From positions 1-64,000 of the forward strand of contig NZ_JALOCH010000009.1 of the NCBI RefSeq assembly GCF_023227875.1: a stretch of DNA of 64,000 nucleotides, given 5' to 3'. Below the pieces are notes generated by a model, which saw only the letters and a program-made list of their open reading frames with translations, made no database searches and was not told where the DNA came from. Every line of letters begins with the position of its first letter. Within the stretch, counting starts at the first letter, position 1. The stretch comes from Methanoregula sp. GTDB lineage: Archaea > Halobacteriota > Methanomicrobia > Methanomicrobiales > Methanospirillaceae. The position numbers and the translations under genes were made by a program. Positions 52,588-61,341 of this stretch are shown piece after piece.

Positions 52588-54050
52588 GTTCTGTCCCTCA
52601 GTAGTCTGTTCATACCGGCGATCATCGCCTCGACACTTGCCATAATGATGTCGGTGCGGGCGCCGCGTGAAGTAATTATCTTCCCGTCTTTACTTAATCT
52701 TACTGTAACTTCGACAAGGGCGTCGGTACCGCCCTGTATCGCGTCCACGTGGTACTCTTCGAGCCGGATATCCGCGACCTCGCCCACACACTTGCGCAGG
52801 ACCTGCATGGCCGCATCGACCGGGCCGTCCCCGGTCGCCGCCCCGGTCATCTCCACACCGTTCACGACCAGCGTGACGGAAGCAGTCGGGATCATGTGGC
52901 TGCCGGAGGTGGCGGTGAACTGCCGCATCTTAATGACCGGCTTGCACTCGATCGCGAGCACGGCATCGGCCACGGCCATCAGGTCGGCGTCCGTGACCCG
53001 CTTGCCATCGTCGCCCAGCTGCTTCACACGCTTGACAATTTCTTTGACCTGCTTGTCCTCGGCCTTGTAGTTCATCTCGTGCAGGGCCGCCTCGACCGAT
53101 GCGGTGCCGGAATGTTTGCCGAGCACGATCCGGCGCTTGCGGCCGACCATCCCGGGTTCCACGGACTCGTACGTGGACGGTTCGCGGATCACGCCATGGG
53201 CATGGATGCCGCTCTCGTGCGTGAACGCCATCTCGCCCACGATCGCCTTGTTCACCGCGAGCGGTACGCCCGTGTGCCGGGAGACAAGGCTCGATAGCGG
53301 GTAGATCAGCTCTTTTTTGATCCGGGTCTTGTACCCGTAGAGGATTTCGAGGGCCATCACAACTTCCTCGAACGGCGTGTTGCCGGCCCGTTCACCAAGG
53401 CCGTTGACGGTCACGTGGGCGCACGAGGCGCCGGCCTTTAAGGCCGCCATCGTGTTCGCCAGGGCAAAGCCAAGGTCATCGTGGCAGTGGATCGAGAGCG
53501 GGGCGATCCTGGTTAACGGAGGGATGAACTCCGCCACTTTCTCCGGGGTCAGGAGCCCTACCGTATCGCAGAAGCAGAGCCGGTCGGCTCCCCGCTGCAC
53601 GCCTTCACAGAAGACCTCGTGCAGGAACTGCTTGTCGGCTCGTGACGCGTCCTCCCCCGAGAGTTCCACGATCAGCCCCCGGCCTTTCGCGTACTCCACG
53701 GCATCGTAGGCCATCGCCGCAACCTGATCGCGGGTCTTCCGCATCTTCTTCGCAATGTGCAGGTCGCTCACGGGGATGACAAGGTGGACCGAGTCTGCCC
53801 CGAAATCCGCAGCATAATCGATGTCCCCGTGCATGGCCCGGACATACGTGCAGATCTCGGAAGAGAGCCCGGCATCTGCAATGAGCCGGATCGCGTTGCG
53901 CTCGCCATCCGAGGCCGCGGCAGAACCGGCTTCGATGACATCGACACCTATGGCCGCAAGCCGGGTTGCAATCTCAAGTTTCTGGTCAGGGTTTAACGAT
54001 ACTCCGGGGGTCTGTTCCCCGTCCCGTAACGTGGTATCTAAAAAGCGCAT
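52584..54050 (-). CDS. 2-isopropylmalate synthase / (R)-citramalate synthase family protein
   Basis: 488 residues from ATG 54050 (MRFLDTTLRDGEQTPGVSL). The catalytic TIM barrel has the DTTLRDGEQTPG motif, LSIHCHDDLGFALANTMAALKAGA and HVTVNGLGERAGNTPFEEVVMAL; metal-binding residues are Asp/His/His. The C-terminal third is the LeuA-type allosteric domain (residues about 370-488). LeuA makes 2-isopropylmalate for leucine, CimA makes citramalate for isoleucine, and AksA makes homocitrate; AksA is shorter. Linkage to ilvBN does not decide between LeuA and CimA. It is the first gene of the operon. Confidence 0.9.
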   Translation of the reverse strand: MRFLDTTLRDGEQTPGVSLNPDQKLEIATRLAAIGVDVIEAGSAAASDGERNAIRLIADAGLSSEICTYVRAMHGDIDYAADFGADSVHLVIPVSDLHIAKKMRKTRDQVAAMAYDAVEYAKGRGLIVELSGEDASRADKQFLHEVFCEGVQRGADRLCFCDTVGLLTPEKVAEFIPPLTRIAPLSIHCHDDLGFALANTMAALKAGASCAHVTVNGLGERAGNTPFEEVVMALEILYGYKTRIKKELIYPLSSLVSRHTGVPLAVNKAIVGEMAFTHESGIHAHGVIREPSTYESVEPGMVGRKRRIVLGKHSGTASVEAALHEMNYKAEDKQVKEIVKRVKQLGDDGKRVTDADLMAVADAVLAIECKPVIKMRQFTATSGSHMIPTASVTLVVNGVEMTGAATGDGPVDAAMQVLRKCVGEVADIRLEEYHVDAIQGGTDALVEVTVRLSKDGKIITSRGARTDIIMASVEAMIAGMNRLLRDRT

Positions 54051-54076
54051 GTTATTGACAAATAAAACATTCACTC

Positions 54077-54480
54077 ATGGCAAATCACCATGAATATTCG
54101 TTGGAATGAAGAATATAAAAAATATTCCTGCACCAGGGTCTGTTATTGAAAAAGCCAAAGAATCCTGTGAGACCTTCGGCAATATTGTTCCTGACCATTT
54201 TGTTGACGCCAACAAAATGGTTTTCCTTGGGTCAGATGCACGAAGCGAGGTCAAAGATATTCTCCTAACCCGTGTATGTCGGTTACCTCATCACACAGAA
54301 TGGTGACGTATTGTCCGGAGTTATTTTGCGGTGCAGACCCGGAAAAAGGAGATCATTGAAGACCATATCCGGCTTGCCGAACGGCTGAAGACTCGAAAAC
54401 ACCTGAAAGAATCCGAGAGGGAATTATCCCGGATATTTACGAACGCAGTGTCGACGAACCGGGTTTTGCCCGGATCCGGA
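54077..54480 (+). pseudogene. Broken DinD-like (DNA-damage-inducible protein D) gene
   Basis: Pieces of a DinD-type protein occur in shifting frames on the plus strand: MANHHEYSLE at 54077, then VIEKAKESCETFGN with DHFVDANKMVFLGS (54106 frame), then YVGYLITQNGDV in another frame near 54275, and SYFAVQTRKKEIIEDHIRLAERL in the 54331 frame, followed after another shift by DIYERSVDEPGFARIR. The order matches the family from the N-terminal third onward, with a deletion before VIEKAKES and frameshifts. No intact ORF can be built, so it is a pseudogene. The downstream part (54481-54841) shows nothing I can assign. Confidence 0.72.
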
Positions 54481-54841
54481 AAACCCTTCTTTCTGTCCCC
54501 CCTGGTTCAGAATTACATGCCTGCCATCTGTCGGCCTCTGTAACATTGCTAAATACACCCTCATCCATTCCCAAGGGAGAACAGCGATTCATTCCGGCCC
54601 GGTTCCGCGTTTTTGCGAATTATGACCTCCCCAATCCGGGGGTTGAGGGAAAAGAGGTACAACCGGGCCCGGTACGGGCTCCGTTATACCAGAATTCCCA
54701 CGGGAGATTTCAGGAGGGCGATAAAACCCTCACCGACGATAAACTCTTGTCGGGCCCCGGGAGAGATGCCGGATGATTTTGACAAAAATAGATCTTGGTC
54801 TGATGGCTGCCGGTATACAACCGATGATGTTGATAACAGAT

Positions 54842-55168
54842 TTAATCGAGGCCCAACAGATCCCGGATAAGCGCAACGATCGCGAGCCGGTGCTGTTCAC
54901 TGACGGCCCCAATCCGGTCCCGGAACCGTTCCCGGTCCAGGGCAACGATCTGGAAGACGAGTGCGACACTCTCTGTATCGAGGCCGTTGTGCGAGTCCGG
55001 GGAGATAGGGAGGGTATGGGAAAACCTGGCGCTGCCCATGCTGCTGGTCAGCGGGACGACAAGGACGAGGCCGTTCGCGCTTCCGACAATAATTGCCGGT
55101 CGCATCCCCCGCTGCTCATGTCCTTTTGCATCGGTGAGATCCACGAGCCAGACAGCACCGTTCTTCAT
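54842..55168 (-). CDS. PemK/MazF-type toxin, probable endoribonuclease
   Basis: 108 residues with the family start GAVWLVDLTDAKGHEQRGMRPAIIV and VLVVPLTSSMG. MazF/PemK toxins cut mRNA at short sequences. It lies 4 nt behind the YwgA-like gene and is the third gene of a minus-strand operon with a winged-helix gene first. The antitoxin is therefore one of the two upstream proteins. The sequence looks intact. Confidence 0.83.
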   Translation of the reverse strand: MKNGAVWLVDLTDAKGHEQRGMRPAIIVGSANGLVLVVPLTSSMGSARFSHTLPISPDSHNGLDTESVALVFQIVALDRERFRDRIGAVSEQHRLAIVALIRDLLGLD

Positions 55169-55172
55169 CGGG

Positions 55173-55703
55173 TCAGTGCTCCAGTGATTTCAATGAGGCC
55201 CTCTGCCAGATTCCCGTCTCTTTTTTCAGTTCCTCAAGATCCTTTTGTGAGGGGGTATAGAGGAACTCCTTTGCTTTCGAGATGCCAAGCGCGATCTGGG
55301 CCTCTGAATAGAACGGTTTGAGCCTTTTTACCTGCCGTAGTGCTTCAAGCGGATCGCAATTCTGCCGGATCGCATAATACCCGTAGGTTGCGCCGACTTC
55401 GAGCGGGACGGGTCTGAGCCCGAAGATCCTGCCGAGCTCCCCTGCGACCTCTCTTTCTGCAGCATTAAGTCGGGAGCCGGTTTCTTGGTTCTCGAATTCG
55501 GGGGTGAATGCAAACAGGTCCTTTGTCAGGTCCGGAGAGTAGGGCCCGCGTACATACAGGCTGCAGGAATACCCGAGGTCGATACCATTGAGCTCAAGTA
55601 GGCAGACGAGTTTCTGGGCGATGAGCCGGTCGTCGAATCGCGAGATATCGAATCCGAAGCTCAGTTCCTTAAAGAAGGCAATTACTTTTTTCCGTTTTTC
55701 CAT
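55173..55703 (-). CDS. YwgA/Panacea-like protein, candidate antitoxin
   Basis: 176 residues. The middle part has the pattern IAQKLVCLLELNGIDLGYS and LYVRGPYSPDLTKDLF, as in YwgA-like and Panacea (DUF4065-related) proteins, which serve as antitoxins against several toxin types. The rest is helical with a charged C-terminus. It lies 3 nt behind the winged-helix gene and 4 nt before the PemK-type toxin, so its likely job is to neutralise the toxin. The family assignment is by pattern only. Confidence 0.65.
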   Translation of the reverse strand: MEKRKKVIAFFKELSFGFDISRFDDRLIAQKLVCLLELNGIDLGYSCSLYVRGPYSPDLTKDLFAFTPEFENQETGSRLNAAEREVAGELGRIFGLRPVPLEVGATYGYYAIRQNCDPLEALRQVKRLKPFYSEAQIALGISKAKEFLYTPSQKDLEELKKETGIWQRASLKSLEH

Positions 55704-55706
55704 AAT

Positions 55707-56033
55707 TCATGCACCGCAGTGGAGGAACCTGCACAGCCAGGTCCGTGTTCTTTTCCATTCATCCTGTCCTTCGGTCGTGATGATATAGAGTTCGAGTTCT
55801 TTTCCTTCCGAGGTTATCTTCTCGGAGGTGAGATATCCCATGTCTTTGAGAACGTTGAGGTTGGCGAACAGCACGCCGTCATTGATGTCGAGCGCCGCCT
55901 TGAGTTCGCGGTAGGTTGCCCCGTCCTGTCCGAGGGCAGCAAGGCTCGCGAGCAGTTTCAGCCGGACGAGCGAGAAGACCTTTGCGTTGAGCCCTTCGGA
56001 TTCATTCAGGATGGAGAGGATATCATTCTGCAT
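55707..56033 (-). CDS. Winged-helix transcriptional regulator of the TA operon
   Basis: 108 residues; the DNA-binding region is VRLKLLASLAALGQDGATYRELKAALDINDGVLFANLNVLKDMGYLTSEK (residues 22-72), followed by a beta wing (LELYIITTEGQDEW). It belongs to the small ArsR/MarR-like wHTH (HTH_34) type. It is the first gene of the operon with the YwgA-like and PemK-like genes, so it likely autoregulates the module. The upstream 110 bp are AT-rich and should hold the promoter. Confidence 0.8.
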   Translation of the reverse strand: MQNDILSILNESEGLNAKVFSLVRLKLLASLAALGQDGATYRELKAALDINDGVLFANLNVLKDMGYLTSEKITSEGKELELYIITTEGQDEWKRTRTWLCRFLHCGA

Positions 56034-56150
56034 TTTTTGGGTCTCTCCTTTTCATGATGATTGGTTGGTTAGTTTTATTTACTTTGTTATTTACTTAAAG
56101 TTTAAAGTAAATTTGGATGGTGATAAAATCGAAAAATCGTGTGAGAGAAT

Positions 56151-57386
56151 TCATATTACCTGGAATATCTGACTCCAGAATTTTTCTATCTTGTAAGAAA
56201 TGACATTGATGATATATTCTCCTGGTTTAGTATCGACAAGTTCGACATCAAAAGATAATTTATTCATCCCAGCCTCACCTCTGATAATTTTTGATACTCC
56301 GCGTATACCAAAATAAGCTTCAGCTGTATGAGGCACAATTCTTGACATCACTTCAACAAGAATCTCATCATCAACTGCAAGGTTTGTCGTTCCGGTAATT
56401 GTGAATTTATCACCGGATCTTTTTGGAGAGATTGGATCTATCCGGATTAAGGGCTCTTCAATCAGAAATTGAAGCTTTGTATACGTGTCGTCTATACCAG
56501 ATTTATTGAGAAATTCAATGCGATTGACCGCAGCTTCCATACTGTTAAGACTGCCCTTCCCTGTCACAATGAATTTTTCATTATTAAAGGAATTTTTCAC
56601 GATCATAGAATCCTGCGATACAACCGGCATGACATCGTAGGTATGGTTGTCCATGGGATGCTGAATCACGACAAAATATTGCCCTGTGAGAAGGGCTTTG
56701 GAAAATTGGGAGGGCAACGTCAAAATATAACTATCATCTTCATTGACATTGACGTACCAATGATTGAATGAATTCGGTCCGAAAATCCAGATCGCAATAC
56801 CAGAATAGGTCGTTTCTGTTGCAGTCCCGGTAATATGGATCTCATCACCTTTGGCAATTGTCACTGAACTTACCGTTGCGGAGACAAATGCCCTTGATGT
56901 TGACGGGGCACTCACTTTCCTGGAAAAAAATTTTTCCAGATTTCCTTTGATTTTTAATGTTAGATCGTCCACCGAAACGTAAATAGAGCACGTGTGATCG
57001 GTTTTCAGCCGTTTCTTAAAATCTTTTAATTTTTCAGCATTTTCACACTCTACAAATTTCGGAGGGACCCCGGCATTTTCCTCATCGATTAGGAAAATCT
57101 AGATTTCAAGACTGCTCCTTATTGCAGTTTCATACTCCCGTTCAACGAATAATTTCCCCGTTGCTTCATCAACAGATCCGTAGCGCATCCCAATGATACC
57201 GATGAAAACTTCAGATGTGAGTACTTCTGAAAGGCAGGTATCGAGCGGTTTCTGGGTCCGTGCACCAAAGACCTCCATACCGTGGATGTCCACGGAGAAT
57301 TGTGACAATACTTGTCTTACGGCGTTTCTGTGGGGTATCAGGTCTGTGTATGTCGAACTTACGAACATCGGTGTCTTGGAGGGCAT
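56151..57386 (-). pseudogene. DUF4062 protein with beta-sandwich domains, interrupted by an in-frame amber codon
   Basis: From ATG 57386 the protein begins MPSKTPMFVSSTYTDLIPHRNAV, the DUF4062 start, and reaches EREYETAIRSSLEI; a TAG then stands at 57099-57101. Reading on in the same frame gives IFLIDEENAGVPPKFVE, FKKRLKTDHTCSIYVSVDDL, which is exactly the rest of DUF4062. After about residue 150 the protein continues with two beta-sandwich modules (DEIHITGTATETTYSGIAIWIFG; GDKFTITGTTNLAVDDEI) that resemble the surface-protein repeats of Methanomicrobiales. Total 411 sense codons plus one amber. Either it is a recent nonsense mutation or UAG is read through. An ATG at 56972 would allow a separate C-terminal product. 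It is the last gene of an AT-rich operon. Confidence 0.78.
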
Positions 57387-57428
57387 ATATTCACCTGTAT
57401 ATCATGAACATTCTCCATTCAGAAGTTA

Positions 57429-58532
57429 TTACGCATTTTCGGGGCTCCCCTCTGCTTCATTCTTGACATATATTCTTTTTACGAACGTTTTCATTATTTT
57501 ACTAACTCCCATATCTTTGGAGATTATCACGTAATACTCGTCAGTAATGTCATCAATAACAAACACATCTTCGAGTGGTGGACCTGATATTAATTCGAGA
57601 GTATGTTTGTCTTTTGGAATATGGTTTATCCGGCTCACCCAAATATGCATCAAGATGAATGATGATTCAATAAAAATTAACAAAAAAATGTTGATGTTGA
57701 ACAAAAATCCAAAATATGCAAATTCAAGTGTGAGGATGAAAATATAGATTGAAATTACATCTCCTTTGTTGAGAATTCCAGTGTTTTTGTACCAAGGTAA
57801 ATTAGGTTTATCTTTAGCAATTTTATTGAATTTCTCGATGTTATCATAATGTTCAAATAATTTTTTGAAATTCTCTGATATAGGGACTAGGAGAATCATA
57901 TTTATCCAAGCATATAATAAAAGTACGATTTGAATGAGAAAATTAGTAATCACTCCAAAAATTAAACCAAATATGATGAAAAAGGCATAAACTAAAGTTA
58001 TCCAAACCAAATTCTCAAAAAACCAAAAATATTTCTTACGAGTCTCACTCTTCATTGAAATATAGGGGTCTTCGCCAATCATTCCAAAGAAATGTGTGTA
58101 GACAATTAGTCCGGTTAACAACGCAATAAGAATTGATAAATTTTCAAAAGAGAAATTAGTCCCACCGATGATATGGCAAGTCTGATTTCCACAAGTTAAA
58201 TTATAAACTATATCGTTTTTAAGAAACTCGGTTAAATTTGAAAAATTCATCGAGTTCAGATAAACTCCCATCAAATTGCTTTCCTTTAAAATGTATACTA
58301 AAAATGAGGAAAAAATGAATAATTGTATCGAGATTACATTGAAGACAAATATTATATGAGAAACTGTTTTTTCCAATGACATAGGTTGTTTTTGAGAAGA
58401 ACTAAATGAACGAATTTTTTTGTAGAGATCATTAACGAATTGTCTTATCGATATCCTAAAAATGATAACAAGAAAAAAAACGGATAGTATTGCAAGAATT
58501 ACAAGCAAATTAAGAATGTCAATGCTAGTCAT
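57429..58532 (-). CDS. Polytopic membrane protein of unknown family
   Basis: 367 residues, AT-rich codons, about 8 hydrophobic helices (for example LLVILAILSVFFLVIIF, ILIALLTGLIVYTHFFG, LVYAFFIIFGLIFGVI, IYIFILTLEFAYFGFLF), and a soluble C-terminus of about 60 residues (DDITDEYYVIISKDMG). I do not recognise a family. It lies between the two-TM protein gene (28 nt upstream) and the DUF4062 gene (42 nt downstream), which suggests one complex or signalling route. Its base composition differs strongly from neighbours beyond 59.2 kb, indicating transfer. Confidence 0.72.
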   Translation of the reverse strand: MTSIDILNLLVILAILSVFFLVIIFRISIRQFVNDLYKKIRSFSSSQKQPMSLEKTVSHIIFVFNVISIQLFIFSSFLVYILKESNLMGVYLNSMNFSNLTEFLKNDIVYNLTCGNQTCHIIGGTNFSFENLSILIALLTGLIVYTHFFGMIGEDPYISMKSETRKKYFWFFENLVWITLVYAFFIIFGLIFGVITNFLIQIVLLLYAWINMILLVPISENFKKLFEHYDNIEKFNKIAKDKPNLPWYKNTGILNKGDVISIYIFILTLEFAYFGFLFNINIFLLIFIESSFILMHIWVSRINHIPKDKHTLELISGPPLEDVFVIDDITDEYYVIISKDMGVSKIMKTFVKRIYVKNEAEGSPENA

Positions 58533-58560
58533 TTACTCTCTCTTTAACAATGTACTTCTT

Positions 58561-59169
58561 TCATTTTTTCGAGGCTTCGTTTGTAGGGGTTTTCGATTCA
58601 ATATTTATCTGGAGCAATTCAAGCGTCGTCTTGGTGCATGCCTGAATCTTATCAGCTGCTTTTTCCAGATTTGCCTGGTCGATCCTGTGGTCACTATCAA
58701 GTATTCCAGCATAGAGTTCCCAGAGGTTCACCTGTTCAAAATAACTCAGGTAGGCGATTTCAATCTGGACAAGATCAGAAATTGCTTTCTGGGATCGTTC
58801 CATCGAACCTACAAAGAAACTTGCAATGATCTGGACCAGTCCAACACCACCAAAAATAATGGCGTAACCACCATCTCCTTTTACCATACCGACAACTGCG
58901 GCAGTTATCAGAAGAAAGACACCAAAAAAGAACATCGCGATGTTCAAACTGACAATAATCTGTTGGGTCTTTTTTGCCCGGTCAATTGCGTTATTGAGGG
59001 CATCCAGTGCGGTTTTTTCCAGCTGCTGACAGAATTTTCTGTGATCCTCAATCATTTTTAGAATCAATTTATGCCGTTCTTCTTCATTCAGGTGATCAAT
59101 GTTAACCGGGACATTTCCTCCGAATTTTGAAACGACTTCTGCGGTATTATCTCCAGAATCCCCGTGCAT
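58561..59169 (-). CDS. Two-helix coiled-coil membrane protein, SLATT/TRADD-N-associated-like
   Basis: 202 residues from ATG 59169 (MHGDSGDNTAEVVSKFGG); a GTG at 59178 is in frame. A long N-terminal helix (EERHKLILKMIEDHRKFCQQLEKTALDAL) leads to two close membrane helices (IVSLNIAMFFFGVFLLITAAVVG and IIFGGVGLVQIIASFFVGS), followed by a second long helix (RSQKAISDLVQIEIAYLSYFEQV). Such 2-TM hairpin proteins with flanking helices occur in conflict systems (SLATT, TRADD-N-associated TM), where they are thought to form pores; this is a resemblance, not a proven match. It is the first gene of the AT-rich operon. Confidence 0.7.
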   Translation of the reverse strand: MHGDSGDNTAEVVSKFGGNVPVNIDHLNEEERHKLILKMIEDHRKFCQQLEKTALDALNNAIDRAKKTQQIIVSLNIAMFFFGVFLLITAAVVGMVKGDGGYAIIFGGVGLVQIIASFFVGSMERSQKAISDLVQIEIAYLSYFEQVNLWELYAGILDSDHRIDQANLEKAADKIQACTKTTLELLQINIESKTPTNEASKK

Positions 59170-59200
59170 ATATACCACTGGAGTGAGTCTCAGTTTGCTG

Positions 59201-59210
59201 ATTATATATT
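59201..59210 (-). promoter_or_regulatory. TATA box of the AT-rich operon
   Basis: AATATATAAT on the minus strand, about 32 nt before ATG 59169, predicting a nearly leaderless transcript for the three-gene operon. Confidence 0.5.
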
Positions 59211-59830
59211 CATATCATTTTTTGTGCTCCAATATTGATTGAGAAAAGATACATATTTTGTTTCATCCATCACGCCGTACCCAGCATCCCCTCCACCATC
59301 TCCTTTGCCCTCCCTCCCGCTCCTCCACATCCGGATCGATGGCGACAAAATCCGGGTCGAAATAATCGATCACGAAACGCTTATGCGTGCTGTCGTCCAC
59401 GATCCATGCCGCCACCTCCCTGGAACCCCCCCTAACCTCCTTTCCGGCCCCCCCACCCCCCATTTCCAGAAACACGCCCCTGATCCATGACCTTCGCTGT
59501 AACTGCACTATACTGGCCGGTTATTATCAGCGCAAAACCGGCAGAAAGGCAATCCGGGCCAATACAGGGATTTCCCGGAATAACCCCCCGAAAAAGGGCC
59601 GAAACAAGCCGGTAGAATGAATCCCAGTACCATGAATCGGGGTCAGGAATGAGCCCCGATTGAACTTTTTCCCTGAATCGGGAGGTGTGACCCCCCATCA
59701 CTGAATATCCGCAATCACTCCCGAACGGAACAGAGCGGCCTCCTGTCATCATATGGACCGGGAGGTCTGTCTAAGATCGCAGATCCTATATCCCCGTTTC
59801 CCCAACTATCCGGCATCGCGGAGTACCGGC
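59211..59830. other. Gene-free stretch between the AT-rich operon and the DUF2115-like gene
   Basis: No gene with a supported start was found. A minus-strand frame at 59263-59508 contains a protein-like segment (DDSTHKRFVIDYFDPDFVA) that might be a gene remnant. An inverted repeat AATCGGGG/CCCCGATT occurs near 59636-59662. GC content rises abruptly at about 59.25 kb, marking the end of the AT-rich island. Confidence 0.5.
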
Positions 59831-60490
59831 ATGGGATTGTTCAGCAGACCGAAAACAACCGGGACGATCGCGGATGCCTGCCGGGATCTGAAAGGGGCAG
59901 CGACCCGCGGCAGGCTCGGTGACAGCATCGCCCGGCTCGTGCTCGCCCATTCCCCTGCAGACATCCAGCAGATGAAACGGAACTTCGAGACAAAGGTCCA
60001 GGACCTCACGCCCGAGTACCGCGACCGGCTGACAAGGAAGATCACCGAACACCTGCTCGGCACGTACCAGCGTATCCGTCTTGATGATCAGCAGGGGAAG
60101 TTCAAGACTATGCACCAGCCGGTCACGGAAGAGCAGAAGAAATACTGGGACATGGTTGCCGGCCAGTGCCGGGAAGACGAAGGCGGGGATGCACCGGTAA
60201 TACGGTTCCTGAAATATCTCCTTGCGGGTTACTGCATGCTCATCCTTGACGAACCCGGCCACCCGGTCGGCACGCCGTTCCCGGGCGGGGACGAGGTCGA
60301 GTTCACGGACGGGATCTATTACTGTCCGGTACGGGAGAAGGCCGGCGACGTGGATGCAGCCCTCTGCCCGTTCTGCCCCGCACACCAGACCCCGCAGATT
60401 GGTTACCTCAGGCCGGCAACCCGACCAACCAAGCGGACGAAGCAGGAGTTCATCGATAACTGTTACCGTTACCACAATTTCAACGGGTAA
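59831..60490 (+). CDS. DUF2115/UPF0305-like protein
   Basis: 219 residues from ATG 59831 (MGLFSRPKTTGTIADACR). The C-terminal part has GIYYCPVREKAGDVDAALCPFCPAHQT, a Cys-rich site typical of the methanogen DUF2115 (UPF0305) family: C at about 179 and a C-x-x-C pair near 193-196. The N-terminal two thirds are helical (AHSPADIQQMKRNFETKVQDL). A metal site is likely; the function is unknown. The open frame upstream is not used because it lacks a ribosome binding site. Confidence 0.68.
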   Translation: MGLFSRPKTTGTIADACRDLKGAATRGRLGDSIARLVLAHSPADIQQMKRNFETKVQDLTPEYRDRLTRKITEHLLGTYQRIRLDDQQGKFKTMHQPVTEEQKKYWDMVAGQCREDEGGDAPVIRFLKYLLAGYCMLILDEPGHPVGTPFPGGDEVEFTDGIYYCPVREKAGDVDAALCPFCPAHQTPQIGYLRPATRPTKRTKQEFIDNCYRYHNFNG

Positions 60491-60582
60491 TTTTTAAGAA
60501 GAGATTAACACGAAGTGGCGGGGACAGGGAGATCAAAGTCCGCGAGCCGCATCGCTAAAAAATGGGCCGGCTTTTTTAAAAA

Positions 60583-61341
60583 TCACGGCGGGGATACCGG
60601 AGGAGCGCCAACCGTTCCCGCATCCTTGTTCAGCATGGATTTGTACCAGACGAACCAGAAATTGTCCAGGAACCCGATGATGTTCTTCATCACGATCTGT
60701 CCGATCATCAGGGGAACGATCGGCATCAGCCCGGCAAAGGCAACGACAACAAAGATGATCGAGTCGAGCGTGAGGCTGATCGCATCGCTGGCGCTCGAAC
60801 GCAGCCAGACCCATGGGTTCGTGAGCGTACTGCGGCGGTACGCCTTCTCCTTTTCAAGAAACCGTTTCTTGATCCGGTCGAAGACAAACGCGTCCACGTT
60901 CGAGCAGATCAGGAACGCAACCCAGCTGGCGATCGTGATCCGGATGCTCATGGAGAAGAGCGACTGCCACGCCTCTTCATAAGCGAAGAACGGCGCAGCA
61001 GGGAAGGAATTGATCATCACAATGAAGAGAACCCAGAGGACCTGCGTGACAAAGGCAATCATGATGGCAACGTGAGTCATGGTCACGCCGTACACCTCAT
61101 TGATCATGTCGATGACCTGGGCGATGAACGGGTAGATGAGAACCGATGCCGGCGCAAAAAGAACCATGGACAAAATATTGAATTCCAGGATGCGGGCTGC
61201 CAGGATCTGCGATGCGGCAAGGTAGATGACATAAAAACCGACCAGGACGGGGAATGCGTACTGGCGGTAATGCCGGATCACATAGACCGACACGAGGGTG
61301 ACGAGCGTGAGGCTGGCAAACCAGCAGATCCAGAAGAGCAT
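60583..61341 (-). CDS. Queuosine/archaeosine precursor transporter (YhhQ/DUF165 family)
   Basis: A 252-residue membrane protein with six or so helices from ATG 61341 (MLFWICWFASLTLVTLVSVYVI). The family motifs are LIYPFIAQVIDMINEVYG (a signature with conserved Asp/Glu), SWVAFLICSNVDAFVFDRIKK, LRSSASDAISLTLDSIIFVVVAF and GQIVMKNIIGFLDN. YhhQ imports preQ0/preQ1; in archaea preQ0 serves archaeosine in tRNA position 15. It stands alone on the minus strand. The longer upstream frame has no support. Confidence 0.9.
   Translation of the reverse strand: MLFWICWFASLTLVTLVSVYVIRHYRQYAFPVLVGFYVIYLAASQILAARILEFNILSMVLFAPASVLIYPFIAQVIDMINEVYGVTMTHVAIMIAFVTQVLWVLFIVMINSFPAAPFFAYEEAWQSLFSMSIRITIASWVAFLICSNVDAFVFDRIKKRFLEKEKAYRRSTLTNPWVWLRSSASDAISLTLDSIIFVVVAFAGLMPIVPLMIGQIVMKNIIGFLDNFWFVWYKSMLNKDAGTVGAPPVSPP

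Noticed and set aside
56151..56972. Independent C-terminal gene of 273 residues
   Set aside because: The sequence before this ATG continues the DUF4062 domain in frame up to the amber codon, so it is part of one interrupted gene; a separate product is only a possibility.
59263..59508. Minus-strand 81-codon frame
   Set aside because: Part of it looks protein-like (DDSTHKRFVIDYFDPDFV), but the Gly/Arg/Trp-rich ends and lack of a start signal speak against an intact gene.
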